DNA of 64,000 bases. It comes from Symsagittifera roscoffensis. Its lineage: Eukaryota; Xenacoelomorpha; Acoela; Convolutidae. How positions within the stretch are numbered: position 1 is the stretch's first letter; every line of letters starts with the position of its first letter. The notes below the pieces were generated by a model. It had not been told where the DNA came from. It was given only the letters and a program-made list of their open reading frames with translations, and made no database searches. Made by a program: the position numbers and the translations under genes. The DNA lies in contig NC_087063.1 in assembly GCF_963678635.1 (NCBI RefSeq), forward strand, positions 25,364,701 to 25,428,700, given 5' to 3'. This document shows positions 34,627-46,455 of the stretch, piece after piece.

Positions 34627-36935
34627 ATTTTTTGCAAGTAATTCGCGCTCAAATCGATATGAAAATATTTTAAGCCTTGGGATAAGCAAGGGTTTTGCAA
34701 CCGGGTGCACGACTTTTACCCTTCAGTAAATAACTTTATTTATAGGTTTTCAACATGTATTACCTCCAGTTTTTGTAATATGTAGTTTTGTCGCTGAAAA
34801 ATTATAGTTGTACTGCGGCTTTCTTACTGGTTGAAGATAGCAATTTTTTTCAGAAGTTATTTTATTATTTGTTGCCGGTCGTATAGATTTTGAGCCGAGT
34901 TTTCTTTCTTGCCATTTGTTACGGAGAGATTGTCACGTATATAGTTGGTGATTATAGTTTTTTTTATCGTTTTACAAAAAGTTTGAAAATTGGTCCACGC
35001 TCAAAATTGATTTTTCGCTGTTTGAAATTCGATTTTTTCTAAGTCATTTTACTTCTTTCGATAAAAATGTCAAAAAAACTAAAATCCAGAAAGTTAATTG
35101 CTTTGTTCATTAACAGCTGGGTTTGCAGCCTTAGCATTGTATCTGCTTTAATTTAGCTGCATTTTTCTTACTTTTTATACCTTTCTATGTTTTTCCTGTA
35201 TCTCGAGGTCGGGAGTTCGATTCCGTTACATAGAATTTTTGTAATAGTCTTTCCTTTTCTATTTATCACTGCTCGGCCTCTTAGACTGCTTTTTGCTGTT
35301 TTATCGCTACTGTTTCCGAACTGCAGCTTCGAATCTGTGTTTCAATATTGACCTGATTGCTTTGTATCAAAAGGAAGTATCGCACTGGATTGAAGCGTGA
35401 GCATGTTTCTGGCTGAGCATTGAAGCGTGAGCATGTTACGAACAAAGTTTTTTGTTACTAAGGGGCGTCGTTTTTTTTTGTCAACTGTATTTCGTTTCTC
35501 ACTGTTTTTTACAAGATTCTGATTCATAACAATGATGTATAAGAGTAGTTTCCCTGGCTTTTTAGAGCTTTTGTAATTTTTCTGAATTTTTTTGTTTTGA
35601 AGTTTTTTTGATTCAAATGTTTTCATTTAATTTTTTTCTTTCATGATAATCTTGTTTAAAAACAAGCAATGGGTTGAGTTTTGTGATACCTCTAATTGCT
35701 CCTGATGGTTGGAAGATTCTTTGCGAAGTGTCCAATTAAAATTTGTTCAAGTATTTCAATCTCTTAGTTATGAAAGAGCTCTTAGTTTTCTGTATCCCGA
35801 ATATCTTAGGTTATACATTTTTTAAGACACAGGATGAAGAATTTAGGAGTTTTCTTCTCTGTTATTATTTTTATTAACTTCGTATAACGAAGAGATGAAT
35901 ATAGATTTATGTTGTAAAAAGAACCAACAAGTTGATTGGCATAATTAAAAACGTTCCAGAATGATTTCTTTCACCTAATGACTTTCCCCGGTCTGAAAAA
36001 ATCAGTTTTTTTCATGCGTTTTTTCAATAATTTCATTTATCTTTTGAACTTAAGCATTTAGGTTTGTATCGCAAGTGATGCGAAGCTCCTCTTCCTCTCG
36101 GTGTTTACAATTTCTTTTCCATTTGTTTAATTTAGCTGCGTGAAACGATTTTTTGGCTTAAATGGTTTCAATTTATGCTATATCTATTTAGTTGCCTGGT
36201 AATACTTGGTTTCAAGCGTTAAAATACGTTTAATGCGTTTGTGCTTGGGCGCTCGTGAAACATGCGATACAAAACTTTTTAAACTGAAATTTTTCTTACT
36301 GATTTTCTTTCGGGCTCAATAATATTTTTGTTTTGAATTAACTCAGGAAAGTAAGTAGTTCTGAAAGTTTATTCAAAACTACTGAATACTAATTTAATTC
36401 CGGCAGTTTGTAATAAGCCCTGAATGTTTATTCAGCGCTTGCGATTGTGTTTCTTGACATTTTTCAGCTAATGGAACATCATTCGAGACAATTGTCTGAA
36501 TGTTTTTAGTCGTTTTTTTTTCGAATTTTCATTTTTTTTATCGATTGAGTTGCTTCCGTCTTTTTTTCTATTCGGCAACTTTCAATGAATTGGCTTGAAC
36601 TAGCTTGAATTCGTCAAAGAAATCTTGTACGGATTTTCCGAGAATATACGTCAGTTTAACAGTCGGTGAACGTTGGGAAGACTCTCATATAGATCTTGAT
36701 GATTTTTTCTTAAATGTCTCAATGCTCAAAGTTTCAAAATGCTCAAAATGATTTTTCGTAATTTGGCTTTTGATGTATTTACGCTTGCTTTTAGCAAGCG
36801 TTAGTTAATCGGAAAATAGACTTTTTTGGTTTAACAACTAGTTTACCTAAATCACTTGAATCGCTAGACTTCATTCACGTGAACTCCACTCACGTGCTGT
36901 CAAGCTCAATCTCCGGCAAACTTGGCATAGAGTTA
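34627..36935 (+). repeat. 2.3-kb tandem duplication, unit 2
   Basis: The second copy of the unit described at 32289. Both units end at catagagtta; here the flank continues acaactacg instead of returning to the unit start. Very low divergence points to a recent event. Confidence 0.95.
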
Positions 36936-37455
36936 ACAACTACGTAATAATTAGCTACTGTTGGGTAGTTTCAGGGGGACTTGAAGGTGTTTGAAGTTTT
37001 TTTACAAAATCAATTTTTGATTTTTTTTCGTTTTTTCAAAAATACCCTACCAAATCTGAGATTTTCGTTAACAATGAATAGAACGAACTTATGAAGCCCC
37101 ACTCTATGAGCTCCTATGCCCAAAATTTTAGACATAAATTTATGTCCCTCGAAATAAACTAATTTAGGATTTTTTTAACCGTTTTTTGAATTTTTCAAAA
37201 ACTTTACTCTTAAACTTGAGGTTCTGGGTTCAATGGAGATAACGGGTAATGGGAAGCTCCCCTGCTTTAGCGGTTTTTCACTGTTTTTTTTACAGAACTG
37301 TTTCTCGGTTTTATCCAAAGATCTGGTTATAGCAAGCGCCTTTGCAAACGCGACTACGCAAAAATTTTGACCTAAAAATTATGGCCATCGCAAAAGTCAA
37401 AATTTTGATTTTTTGACCGTTTTTTTTGAAATTTTCTCGAGGGCCACCCTGCCAA

Positions 37456-37600
37456 ACAGGGGTGGATCTAAGATTTTCTAGAGGAGGTTGCGGATTTTCA
37501 AAAAAAATTTGGTTTACCTTTTCTCCCCCAGAACACATTAAAGACCTATTGTAAACAAAAATTCGAATCACTGAGGAGGGGGGCTGAGGCTATACAATAT
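37456..37600 (+). mobile_element. Fragment of a CAGGGGCGGAT-family MITE
   Basis: It begins caggggtggatctaagattt and continues gaggttgcggattttcaaaa as in the intact copy 200 bp downstream, then loses similarity. The ttctcccccagaac and gaggaggggggctgagg pieces may be its diverged right half. Confidence 0.5.
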
Positions 37601-37652
37601 AATTTGTTTCGCTGTTACGCCCAGTTTTTTAGAAAAAAGATATGGTCTCTAA

Positions 37653-38010
37653 CAGGGGCGGATTTATGATTTTTTTCGAGGGGGAGCGGATTTTCAACAC
37701 TTTTTTTAGGTCGACCAAATTGATTTTTCGAGCTCTTCTAAAGCACTAAAAGGTCCCTGTTTTGGCCAAATTTTCTGCGTCGCTTTTTAGGCACTTTTTG
37801 AAAAATTTTGACAAAAAAATCGCGTTTTTTTGGCGCGCGCTCCCCCTCAAAGTTAGTATATATAGGCGCCTTAGAAAAATTTTATGGTCGGTCGGCAAAA
37901 AATGGAATTCTTAAAAAGTACCAAAAGGGGGACCCTTTGGGTCGGCAGGGGGTCGAATCCCTGAGGGGAGGGCGTCCAATCCCCCCCCCCCCCCTCTAAA
38001 TCCACCACTG
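37653..38010 (+). mobile_element. hAT-type MITE, CAGGGGCGGAT family, longest copy
   Basis: The ends are caggggcggatttatg and ctaaatccaccactg, imperfect inverted repeats. The 8-bp duplication gtctctaa is perfect at 37645-37652 and 38011-38018. At 358 bp it is the best-preserved copy; others are at 7102-7316, 24595-24915 and 53133-53225. The right end has a run of about 14 C. Confidence 0.92.
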
Positions 38011-38019
38011 GTCTCTAAC

Positions 38020-41000
38020 AAGTGAAAGTTTTGAGCTTAGAGTGCGTTTAGGAAGTTTTTTGACTACCCGAAAATTACCATGTCAGTTCTTAGGTTGAGT
38101 GTTTAGTCGCGAAACCCGATTTTGGGAATATTTTCTTCTTTACCGGCCACGACCTGCTTTTAGCAGAAAAAAGTTTTAGCAGAAACGGGTTTTTGAACTT
38201 AGTCCGTTTTTTAGAAACTTTTTTGAAATTTCTTATAAACTACCCCATCAAATTTGAGGTAACTATTTCAATCGAAAGAAGCGGTTGCGCGAATTTTTTC
38301 TGCAAAAGCGGTTACTCCTTTGTAACAGGAAGATTGTGTCTAATCTCGTTCCCATTTTTATTGGGGTTTGCAAAGTTCAGCTCTTTTTTTGTAGCAAAAA
38401 GAATTACATACCATTTTTGAAATTCAAAGAGCTGTAACGTCATAAATTTTTTGAAAGTGATTCAAAACCAAAATAATTGTTCGGTTTTCTTGAGCCCACA
38501 GCATCTGTTGGCTAGGTGTTTTATAAACGAAGCAAAAAAATTGCTGATTGTTGTTCAATAAATTTATAAATGGCCTGATGTTTTGAAACTAATCAACGAA
38601 TTGAAAAGTGTTTTCATTTTGGTACTTTTTTCTAGCAATCACTCGTCATGGGGTGGAATTTCTCAAGGTAGGTTACCACAAATTAGTTGGTTGGTCTGTT
38701 ATACTTCCTTCAAATTTAAGGTGTTGTTTGATTACGCGCAGAACATTTTGTATTTCTTGCGAAACGATCGGCTTATTTCTTATTGAATTTGTCGAAAGCA
38801 ATGTCAATAAATCATAACTATTTTTTTGAAGAATGACGTTTTTTGCTTGGAGTTTTGAAAAGGTTTTTTACAGGCTGTCGGTTTTTCTGTTGACCCAGCT
38901 AAAGAATTCTTGCTTCATCTGATTCCAGTTTGCCAAAAACCTGCAAAACGGTGTTAGCATTCGGGGCTAAAAAACGGCGTTGAAGACGAGCTACCGCTCT
39001 TCACAGGCACTTTGAGGCGACTGACATTGTTCAACGAACGCACAGCGCCGTATTCAGTTATTACCATCTTGACTCTTCGGCGTTGAAGAGCATAATTACG
39101 TCGTTACACATTATAAAATGATCGTTAAATTCAACTGGTTTGGGTTTCCTTCACCTGTTAACTGCTCAATGTCCTAGCTGTAAATGAAGAGAACAAAAAA
39201 AAACTTAATTCGATGTGTTTTTGTTAGTTTTTATTTTGCCTCAAGTTTTTTAGTTGCAACAAGTTGATTTTCAAAGCACGATTCTTACGTGTTTTTTTAT
39301 TGAGCGGAGTTAATTTCTCATAGAGAAGCCCTGTAGTCAAAGTAAGTTTGACTTTAAATTCATTTCAAAGGCAACTGCAAATTAAATTCCTAAATGGGAA
39401 TCGAGTAACGCTCTTCAAAAACCAAAACTAAAATATTTTTTTTCAAAAAGAATTATTTGCATGTTTTCCAGCGTAAATTTCATAAATTATTGCCCATTAG
39501 TTTTCAGTGTCTCTGTATTGCTCATGTGTTTTATCCGCATGTTTCATCCGCTTTATTAGAGGATGGGGTTTAGGAATATTGCAGGAAATCTCTTTTGCCA
39601 TTTTTGCTTGTTTTTGCAGTGCGGCTCTCTTTTTTGCAGAAAACAGAATTATATCGAGAAGGGCTCAAATATGACGTTTGTTTGGGTTTTTAATAAAAAT
39701 TTGGTGTTTTTGAAGCTTTCTTCAATTTTTGACAGCATGTTAAAAAATATTAACTAGTTTATGAAGTGGTCAGTCAGTCCATTTAAATTTGAATTGTAAG
39801 AATATATTTCTCCAAAAATCACAAATAAAGGGCAGTGAAGAAATTTAATCAAAACTAATTAATGAATGGAGGGGATAGACGTCGGGCCTCAGGAATGCCC
39901 GACGTCTACCCTGAATACAGTTGTAATGAAAAATTTTTTAAAATAATTTCAAAGTAATACTTCGATTCATTAGCACCGATGAGAATCTTTTGCTGCTATT
40001 TATCAGACAAACCAGCTCATTAAAAAAATGTATGAAGTTTTTTGAAAATCGTGGAAAAAAAATCAGAAAAAAAGGTCATACCTTCTAAACCAAATGCATG
40101 TACCCTAGCAGCATGCTACCATAAGAGTACCCTAGCAGCATGCTACCATAAGTTTGAGATTTCGTCTGATAAGTTAGATGAAAAATGCTTATTGAAATAT
40201 ATTTTTACTCAATGTTTCTTTAATCAATATTTCTAGTATATAATTCATTTTTGAATTAGGAAATTTTGTTCAAAAACAGATTATTTTCAGCTTTTGACAG
40301 TGTGCGCAAAACCTGGAACAAAACTATTACTTTTCGGGGCTAAAAACGGTGTTGAAGACGAACTGGCGCTATTTACAAGCCTTCACAGGCGTCTGGTGTT
40401 ATACATACCTTGCGATAAGCAAGGTTATTGCAATCGGATACTAGACTTTTTTCTGTCAATACATTTGTTCAGTTTGAAGGCATGTACAGTTTCTTGAAAC
40501 TTCAAACAAAATTATCTTCATTTAGTTAGTGAATAGGTGAAGTCCGTTTCGAGCAGTAAGTTTTTTCTTAAAATATATTTCTTGAAAACATTGAATTTTT
40601 TCCGATTTTGGTTTTCATCCTGGTTTTTGTCGGTCCAGTTTCCGATTTGTAAATGGCAGCTTTATCATCTGGTACTGATTTTTCGGCTCACTTTGTAAAG
40701 CCTGGATTTTTTATTGTAAAATTTTTAAGCACAATTGAAAATTCTGAAGTTTGTCATTTTACCAAATCTGATTGAACGTCTGTAGCTAGTTTTCTTGGTC
40801 AGATATTATTGCGTAGTTTTGAGGACACAACAGTTCAAGCTTGAAAAAATCAGGTTGAATGAAAAAATATGCGGTTACATTTTTTTTTGTTTTCTGACCC
40901 TTTGGAAAATTTTGTGTTTTTACGCTGAAATTTTTATTTTCCCGACAAATACTGCACCGTTATTCAAATAAATTGTACCAATAGAAAGACCGATAAGAAT

Positions 41001-42420
41001 TTTGTGTGATAAGAATTTTGTGTATTTTTTTATCGTATTTCCACCTCTAACGGCCTTAAAAGTTTCAATGAGGGAATGTTATTCATTTTCTTGTTTTTTT
41101 TCCTCAGAGACTACCCCGCTAAAAGGGCGGGGATCTCTTCTGTATAAGGTGCTACGCATCAGTTTTTCTAGAAATTTTTTGGCCTCAAATAAGGCTTTTA
41201 AGCGCTTGCCATTAGCAGGCGTTATCAAATCGGAATATAGACTTTTTTGTGAATCATTTTACCTTTGGTTCATTTCAAATCGAATGTCAGACGTTAATTC
41301 ACTCAACGTATCTGTCTATATAGACACAGGTCAATAGTTTGAATTCGACTAGGGCATGTTTTGTTGTAAACAAAAAATTATCCGCGCGTCAAATTTTTTT
41401 TATCGTACTGCTGTTTTTCTGCTTATGCGGTGTCGGCTTAGTTGCCGCAGCACCAAGTTTTTTTAACATTTAGGCGGTTTTCACTTATATTGAAAATGAT
41501 TCCAGTGTTTTTCGGTTTTGGACAAGTAATTAAGTGCAAAGAAGTCGATTTTCTTTTGCTATCCAATATTTTTTTCATTTTATTTTTTAAAAGATATGGA
41601 ATTTTTCATTAGAAATTCAAGGAGTGCTCTGTACATTTGGTGCTGTGGTAACGAGGCGAAAAATATTGGCAGTTCGATATCCGTCGGGACCTGTTTTTTT
41701 TGTGCCAACTGAACATTGTTAACCATTTTAGACTTTCGTGTCTGCTTATTTTGGTTGTTGTTCGGTTTCTTTTAAGCCTTTTGAAAGCTCTTTTTAATGT
41801 TTATAATGGCGCAGGTAATTTTTTGCTAGATTTTTTTCTACTATTTGCTTTATAGAATTTTTATATACTTTTTTTAACTAAAAAAAAAACGATTTCATAT
41901 GAAGATTTTTATTTCAAATTTTTATTTGTCTTTTCATTTGCTTGTAATCATATTCAATAGTTTTTGTATCGCAAGTCGTGCAAAGCTCAACTTCGCCTCT
42001 GTGTTGAGATTATTCAACTTTTTTCATTAAAATATCACCTCATTTTTGGTATTAAGGGTTATGGAAAAAATTGGTTCTAGGAATACTCCTTGTACTGTCA
42101 GCTTTGCCGTTATTAATCATTTAAATAATTTATGGCCAAAAAACACAGTTTCTTGACTGTTTGTTATGATATGATTAGTTATGACAACTGTATATGAGGA
42201 CCAGCATATGATATTCTAGTTTGATATATATCAAAGCGTAAGCAGTGTGTTAGAATCAACAGAATCAAATTGAAAAGTCAAAAATATATTGCGGAATCCG
42301 GAAGGGCTTAACTCTAAGGTCACTACTTTTTTTTCTGTGATTAGTGATATACCGAAATTGAATGAAAACACAAATCATATATCCGATGATAGAGCGGTTA
42401 AAACTCATTCTTAAAAATCT
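38020..42420 (+). other. Repeat-rich intergenic stretch without genes
   Basis: A block with gcattcggggctaaaaaacg (about 38957) and gttgaagacgagctaccgct recurs near 40337-40400. A gcgataagcaaggttattgc module lies at 40412. A 27-bp-period direct repeat containing ccctagcagcatgctaccat is at 40101-40152. A gcgaagctc stem remnant is near 41970. I see no convincing coding region on either strand. Confidence 0.55.
39876..39908. repeat. Perfect GC-rich hairpin
   Basis: The arms tagacgtcgggc and gcccgacgtcta are perfect 12-bp complements around a 9-nt loop, in otherwise AT-rich DNA. No flanking duplication or gene is apparent. Confidence 0.8.
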
Positions 42421-42424
42421 ATAC

Positions 42425-42765
42425 TGATTGAAAACCATGAATTCGTTGAAAAAAAAAGAACGTTCAGACGAAAGCAAACTGACTTTGAAATTAGATAAAT
42501 CCAATACAGTTAGGTTTACAAAATGGAATGAAAAGAATAACTACTCTATTAAAAAGAACAAGGAAGACGTAGAGCAAAAGTCGGTTGTCAAATATCTGGG
42601 TTTGTATCTAGATACTGGAATTCAAAGATCACATTGATCATAACAATCACAGTATCGTAACAAAAATTAATGGCGTTATTATACTACCATCTCAATTCAT
42701 AACTCTTTTGCGCTCAGAGACGTCTGAAGACAGGCATCATTTGTCTAATGAGGTTCTTCAAGACT
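42425..42765 (+). pseudogene. LINE fossil, reverse transcriptase C-terminal fragment
   Basis: A frame reading LKLDKSNTVRFTKWNEK, then KSVVKYLGLYLDTGI, matches the post-catalytic part of LINE reverse transcriptases (the KYLGL.LD motif; compare CKYLGI in the LINE at about 16.3 kb). After a frame change it continues HIDHNNHSIVTKINGVIILP, in the right order. About 110 codons remain, with no endonuclease or catalytic motif. It differs from the 13-17 kb LINE and ends shortly before a microsatellite. Confidence 0.65.
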
Positions 42766-42837
42766 GGGTTTTTAAAGTGATCTTTTATGTAATATATATC
42801 GATCAATGTGAATCTATACTGAAAACAATTTGTTATG

Positions 42838-42979
42838 ATTATTTTCATTATTATTATGATTATTATGATTATATTATTATTATTATGATTATTTTTTATT
42901 ATTATTATTATTATGATTATGATTATTATTATTATTATTATGATTATTATTATTATTTTTATTATTATTATTATTATTT
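42838..42979 (+). repeat. (ATT)n/(ATG)-interspersed microsatellite
   Basis: About 140 bp of ttattattatgattattatg variants. It produces a Tyr/Asp-rich frame that is not a gene. It may be the expanded 3' tail of the LINE fossil next to it. Confidence 0.85.
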
Positions 42980-43144
42980 GATAGTTTATGTGGTTCTAAT
43001 CGTCTTGTTTCCGATCAGCTTGTTCCGATGTTTATTTTCATGATGCATTGAGAGTAAGACTCTCAGGTCACATTTGCTAAATTATTAACCACTGTTCATA
43101 GAACTTTTTTCGCTAGGGTTGAATGATATAATTTTGTAGATTTG

Positions 43145-43756
43145 ATGATCGGAGGTGGCGGTGGTTTCTTCTCCCCGATTTTTCACAACACGCGCGGCGT
43201 TGTTTCAAAAGTTCGGCAATCAATAATAACCTCGTCTGTTAATAATTGTCTATCAAATTCACTCCGAGGAGGAACAGGAACTAATTGTCTCGGCTTCTCA
43301 CGACAACCACATGATATCGGACATTTTAGGTAATTTTTAAACTAATTAGAAACCTAACATATATTACCTTTAATAGCATCGGGAATGTTTAACTAGACGC
43401 TTCAAATGTCAGAATTACCGACTATTTGAAAAGAAAATTTTGTGGGATCTATATCATCCTTAAAATGTTCCGGACGAGAACCTGCAAGTTGACTTAAGTT
43501 ATTGATTTCAATATCAAAGCTAAAAATTTTAAAACATCATCAGACACTACTTTGAATGATCATCTCCAATTGCAGGAGTCATAAATGGAGACCCTCGACT
43601 GCTAGTGCCATCACGAGGTACAATGGCTACTCGATCCACAAGAGAATAGCCACAGGGAGGAGGGGAATGGAAATTCTACTGAGGAAAATATCAAAGGGAG
43701 AGAAGTACATTGCTCCATATTCCGAACTAAGGTCGGTTTTTAGTTTGAAGCTTTGA
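43145..43756 (+). CDS. MRPL34: MRPL34, mitochondrial large-subunit ribosomal protein bL34m, two exons
   Basis: Exon 1 is 43145-43329 (ATG, 61 codons plus two bases; donor gtaatt) and encodes a Ser/Arg/Asn-rich leader fit for mitochondrial import. Exon 2 starts at 43576 after tccaattgcag. It reads SHKWRPSTASAITRYNGYSI, then HKRIATGRRGMEILLRKISK and GEKYIAP. This follows the bL34 pattern (QPS...HGWxxRxxTxxGrxxLxRRxxKGRxxL): a basic protein bound to the large-subunit rRNA. Read straight on, exon 2 stops at TGA 43754-43756 (121 aa; human 92). Alternatively a donor after 43731 (ctaag|gtcggt) leaves two bases and is in phase with the exon at 46456. Assigned from motif memory and size. Confidence 0.75.
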
Positions 43757-43980
43757 GCAAAAGAATTCTAACAGTTTTTCCCCCATTATCTTTTTCAAGT
43801 AGAAAACTTTTTCTAACATTTTTTTAGGCCTTGAACTTGAAGACCTAGGATTGAAGTTCCTTTTTTTGAAGTTCACTTCAAGTTATGGCTTGATTATAGA
43901 GGTTGGTTTGCTATACTAGCCTTAATTTTTAGATGAAGGCTAGTAGATTTAAAGCTAGCCTAAATTCGTACCACCCTAGA

Positions 43981-44020
43981 TAAATAGCTATGCATGTTGC
44001 TTGATATGCATAGCTATTTA
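43981..44020. repeat. Perfect 15-bp-arm palindrome within a local duplication
   Basis: taaatagctatgcat (43981-43995) and atgcatagctattta (44006-44020) are perfect complements. The flanks repeat ccaccctaga on both sides, and tatgcatgttgcttga recurs just after it, so the structure arose by local copying. Confidence 0.8.
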
Positions 44021-44546
44021 CCACCCTAGATATGCATGTTGCTTGAGGATTATTTGTGCATCCTTGTTCGCATAAAATATTATTTATCCGCAAGATACTG
44101 ATTTCTATATGCGAAGAATGTTCAAACCAGGCAAAACTATTTCCTATAGCTTTTAATTCTTTTCCTGTCCTTCTTTCCAAGGCTTTCCTTTTTCGTCATT
44201 GTGTTTAGTTTTAATTGATTTCGCTGAAACTGAAAAAAAAACAATTCAATGCTTTTGATGGGTGAATTGAATCGACAATTGATTTTAAGCGGGCAAGAAA
44301 CAGTTCCTAGCATTTTAAAACTAAATAATCCCCTTAAATACACACGTAAAAGGTGGCGAACATGGAATGGCATGTTTAAATAAGCTACTAAGATTTTGAA
44401 CCGGTTTAAATGGGCATCCGAAAATTTTTTGTTTTTCCGACCTTTTATCAAATATCGTTGCGCCATTAGTGGAAGAATTGAACTCTCAATGAAATGCAAA
44501 TTAAATTGAAAGACTTGTTTTTTAATGCTGAAAATTTTGAGTGTCT

Positions 44547-44630
44547 GAAAGTTAGTATCTACATATAAGAAGCGAGCGATGCGATTGTGAAAGTTAGTAT
44601 CTACATATAAGAAGCGAGCGATGCGATTGT
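44547..44630. repeat. 42-bp perfect tandem duplication
   Basis: gaaagttagtatctacatat... (44547-44588) is repeated exactly at 44589-44630. Because 42 is a multiple of three, it adds 14 residues in frame to an ATG-poor open stretch on the minus strand (44700-44137). I recognise no protein in that stretch. Confidence 0.85.
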
Positions 44631-45169
44631 GTTCAGAGTATTTGCTGCGCTTACCATGATCTGCGAGAATTGTCAGAAGGTTAGGAAAATTTTCAACCAA
44701 TCATAAGTTTGCGCGTAGATCTTTATTATGAGCGCTTCAGCGATTCTAATTAACGAGTATCTCGTCTCAGAAAGGTCTATTTATTGTTCCGACTAATTAA
44801 AAAATGGAGAGGAACTTTGTATTCGGGTGTGTTTTATTTTTTTTGTTTTCCACGCAAAATCAGCTTCCACAAATAATCATCGGAGAGAGTCTTTCGGGCG
44901 TAATCATATAGTCTATCATATTAAAAGTCTTTCGGGCGTAAGTTGAAGGACGTTTAAAACTTTCAAGAAAGTTTTCCAGTGTCGAGAAAAACAGGTTTGA
45001 AATTTCAGATTTTTCTTCTTAATTCGAGCGATTAAAGCGAGCGAGCAAGCTTAAAATAGTTTATTTTGATGTCTTTAAAGCTTATAATAGCTTAATTTAA
45101 GCCGCATAAACTCAAGCAAAGTTAGTTTTTTGAAGTTTTTTTTCACCTTTTTTCGAATCAAAAACTAAG

Positions 45170-45490
45170 GCACTAAGCATAGTGGTAAGGCGTTCACTTC
45201 GAGATCGTGTAATCGATCCCCTGCCATGGCAAAGATAGTGTGTGAGGACGAGCTCTCATTGGACCTCTAGCTGCAGGTCTACCACAGCCTGACCGATTAC
45301 GGCTGCAATAGTGGTACCATTTGAAAGTTCTAGACGCAAAAAAACGGCCTTGAGTCGCAAAAAAAAGAGCTTCGCTCAACACATAAACTCGTTCTGGAAT
45401 GTGGGGAAATAAGAGAAACATACTATGCTTAGACAGGCTGGATAGCTTTTCATAGATCCTCTGCGAATCGAAGAAACCACAATTATCATT
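45170..45490 (+). repeat. tRNA-derived SINE-like element
   Basis: gcatagtggtaaggcgttca ... aatcgatcccctgcc (about 45178-45228) has the spacing of a tRNA A box and B box. The 3' part, actatgcttagacaggctgg ... gcgaatcgaagaaaccac (45421-45480), is shared with 21695-21757. A short frame on the other strand is incidental. Confidence 0.6.
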
Positions 45491-46455
45491 ACAAAAATTG
45501 TTTTCCAATTTGGTTATTAATATAATTGTCGAATATGCCTGAGCCTAATAAACGACGCTAATTAGAAAAAGCTTTTTGTTGTATTTTTGTAAGACTATGG
45601 TCGGAACATTTTGTGCTACTTGCACAGTAACCGGCTATCCTTGTTTTTTTGTCGACGATTAGTTTTTATGTTTTGTCTTAGGGGATAGATAAATTTTAAC
45701 TGCGTTCGTATTATGGATCTCATTATTGAAGCAACCTCCAAGCTAGTGTAGATCGCTTAGATCAAGCTTGAACCAGACGATGTGGTCAATTGGTTATGAC
45801 TATGGTTTTAAAATATCTCCAACCATCCTTCAGAGGTAAAGTTTTGATGGTCCGTTTTTGACATCGATGCGTGTAAATGAGCGAAGTGAAATTTTTTTTG
45901 GTGTTTTTTAAATGGTCAAAAGTTTCCGGTGAAAAATCAGTGAATTTGTTACAGATTCCTCATTGCGAGGCCAAGCTCAGGTACTTAGGGTTCCCTTTGT
46001 TAAAATTCCTTTAAAAAGTCTTTTATAAATAGAAGCCCCTGAAAAAGCCCTGATTGAATGAAAAACACCACCACCATATTTAGCTGCAGTACAGATTTTT
46101 AATTCACCCTGCAGAAAACAACGTTTTGGTCGAAGTGAGAAAAGACTGGGATAAGTAAGAATTTATTACTAACGGCAAGATACAGTATTAGCAATAAAAC
46201 CAAGATGATAGTATCATTATCATACTTAGGTTGTGGTTTGAATTCCATGGTCATTGTCTGTGGAATTTTGCGACACATTTTAACATGTAATTACATGAAA
46301 TTAAATGATAGAACCCATGTGTCTATATTTCAGAAGCGAGCCAGTGCATATTTGTGCTCTGGTATAAAACCGAGCTTGCCTTCGTAATGCTTGAGCTCAT
46401 GCGTTTTTTTCCAACTGTCTGTTGCCTATTCTCTTAGAACTATGCTTTTCTGTAG

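Noticed and set aside
32289-36935. Paired long direct repeats as possible LTRs
   Set aside because: The two units abut with only a 28-bp extra piece between them. There is no internal region, no primer-binding site and no coding domain, so this is a tandem duplication.
40000-42000. Bacterial or organellar insertion
   Set aside because: No operon, rRNA, tRNA set or organellar gene is present; content matches the surrounding nuclear repeats.
42708-43043. 111-codon Tyr/Asp-rich frame
   Set aside because: It is a translation of the (ATT)n microsatellite.
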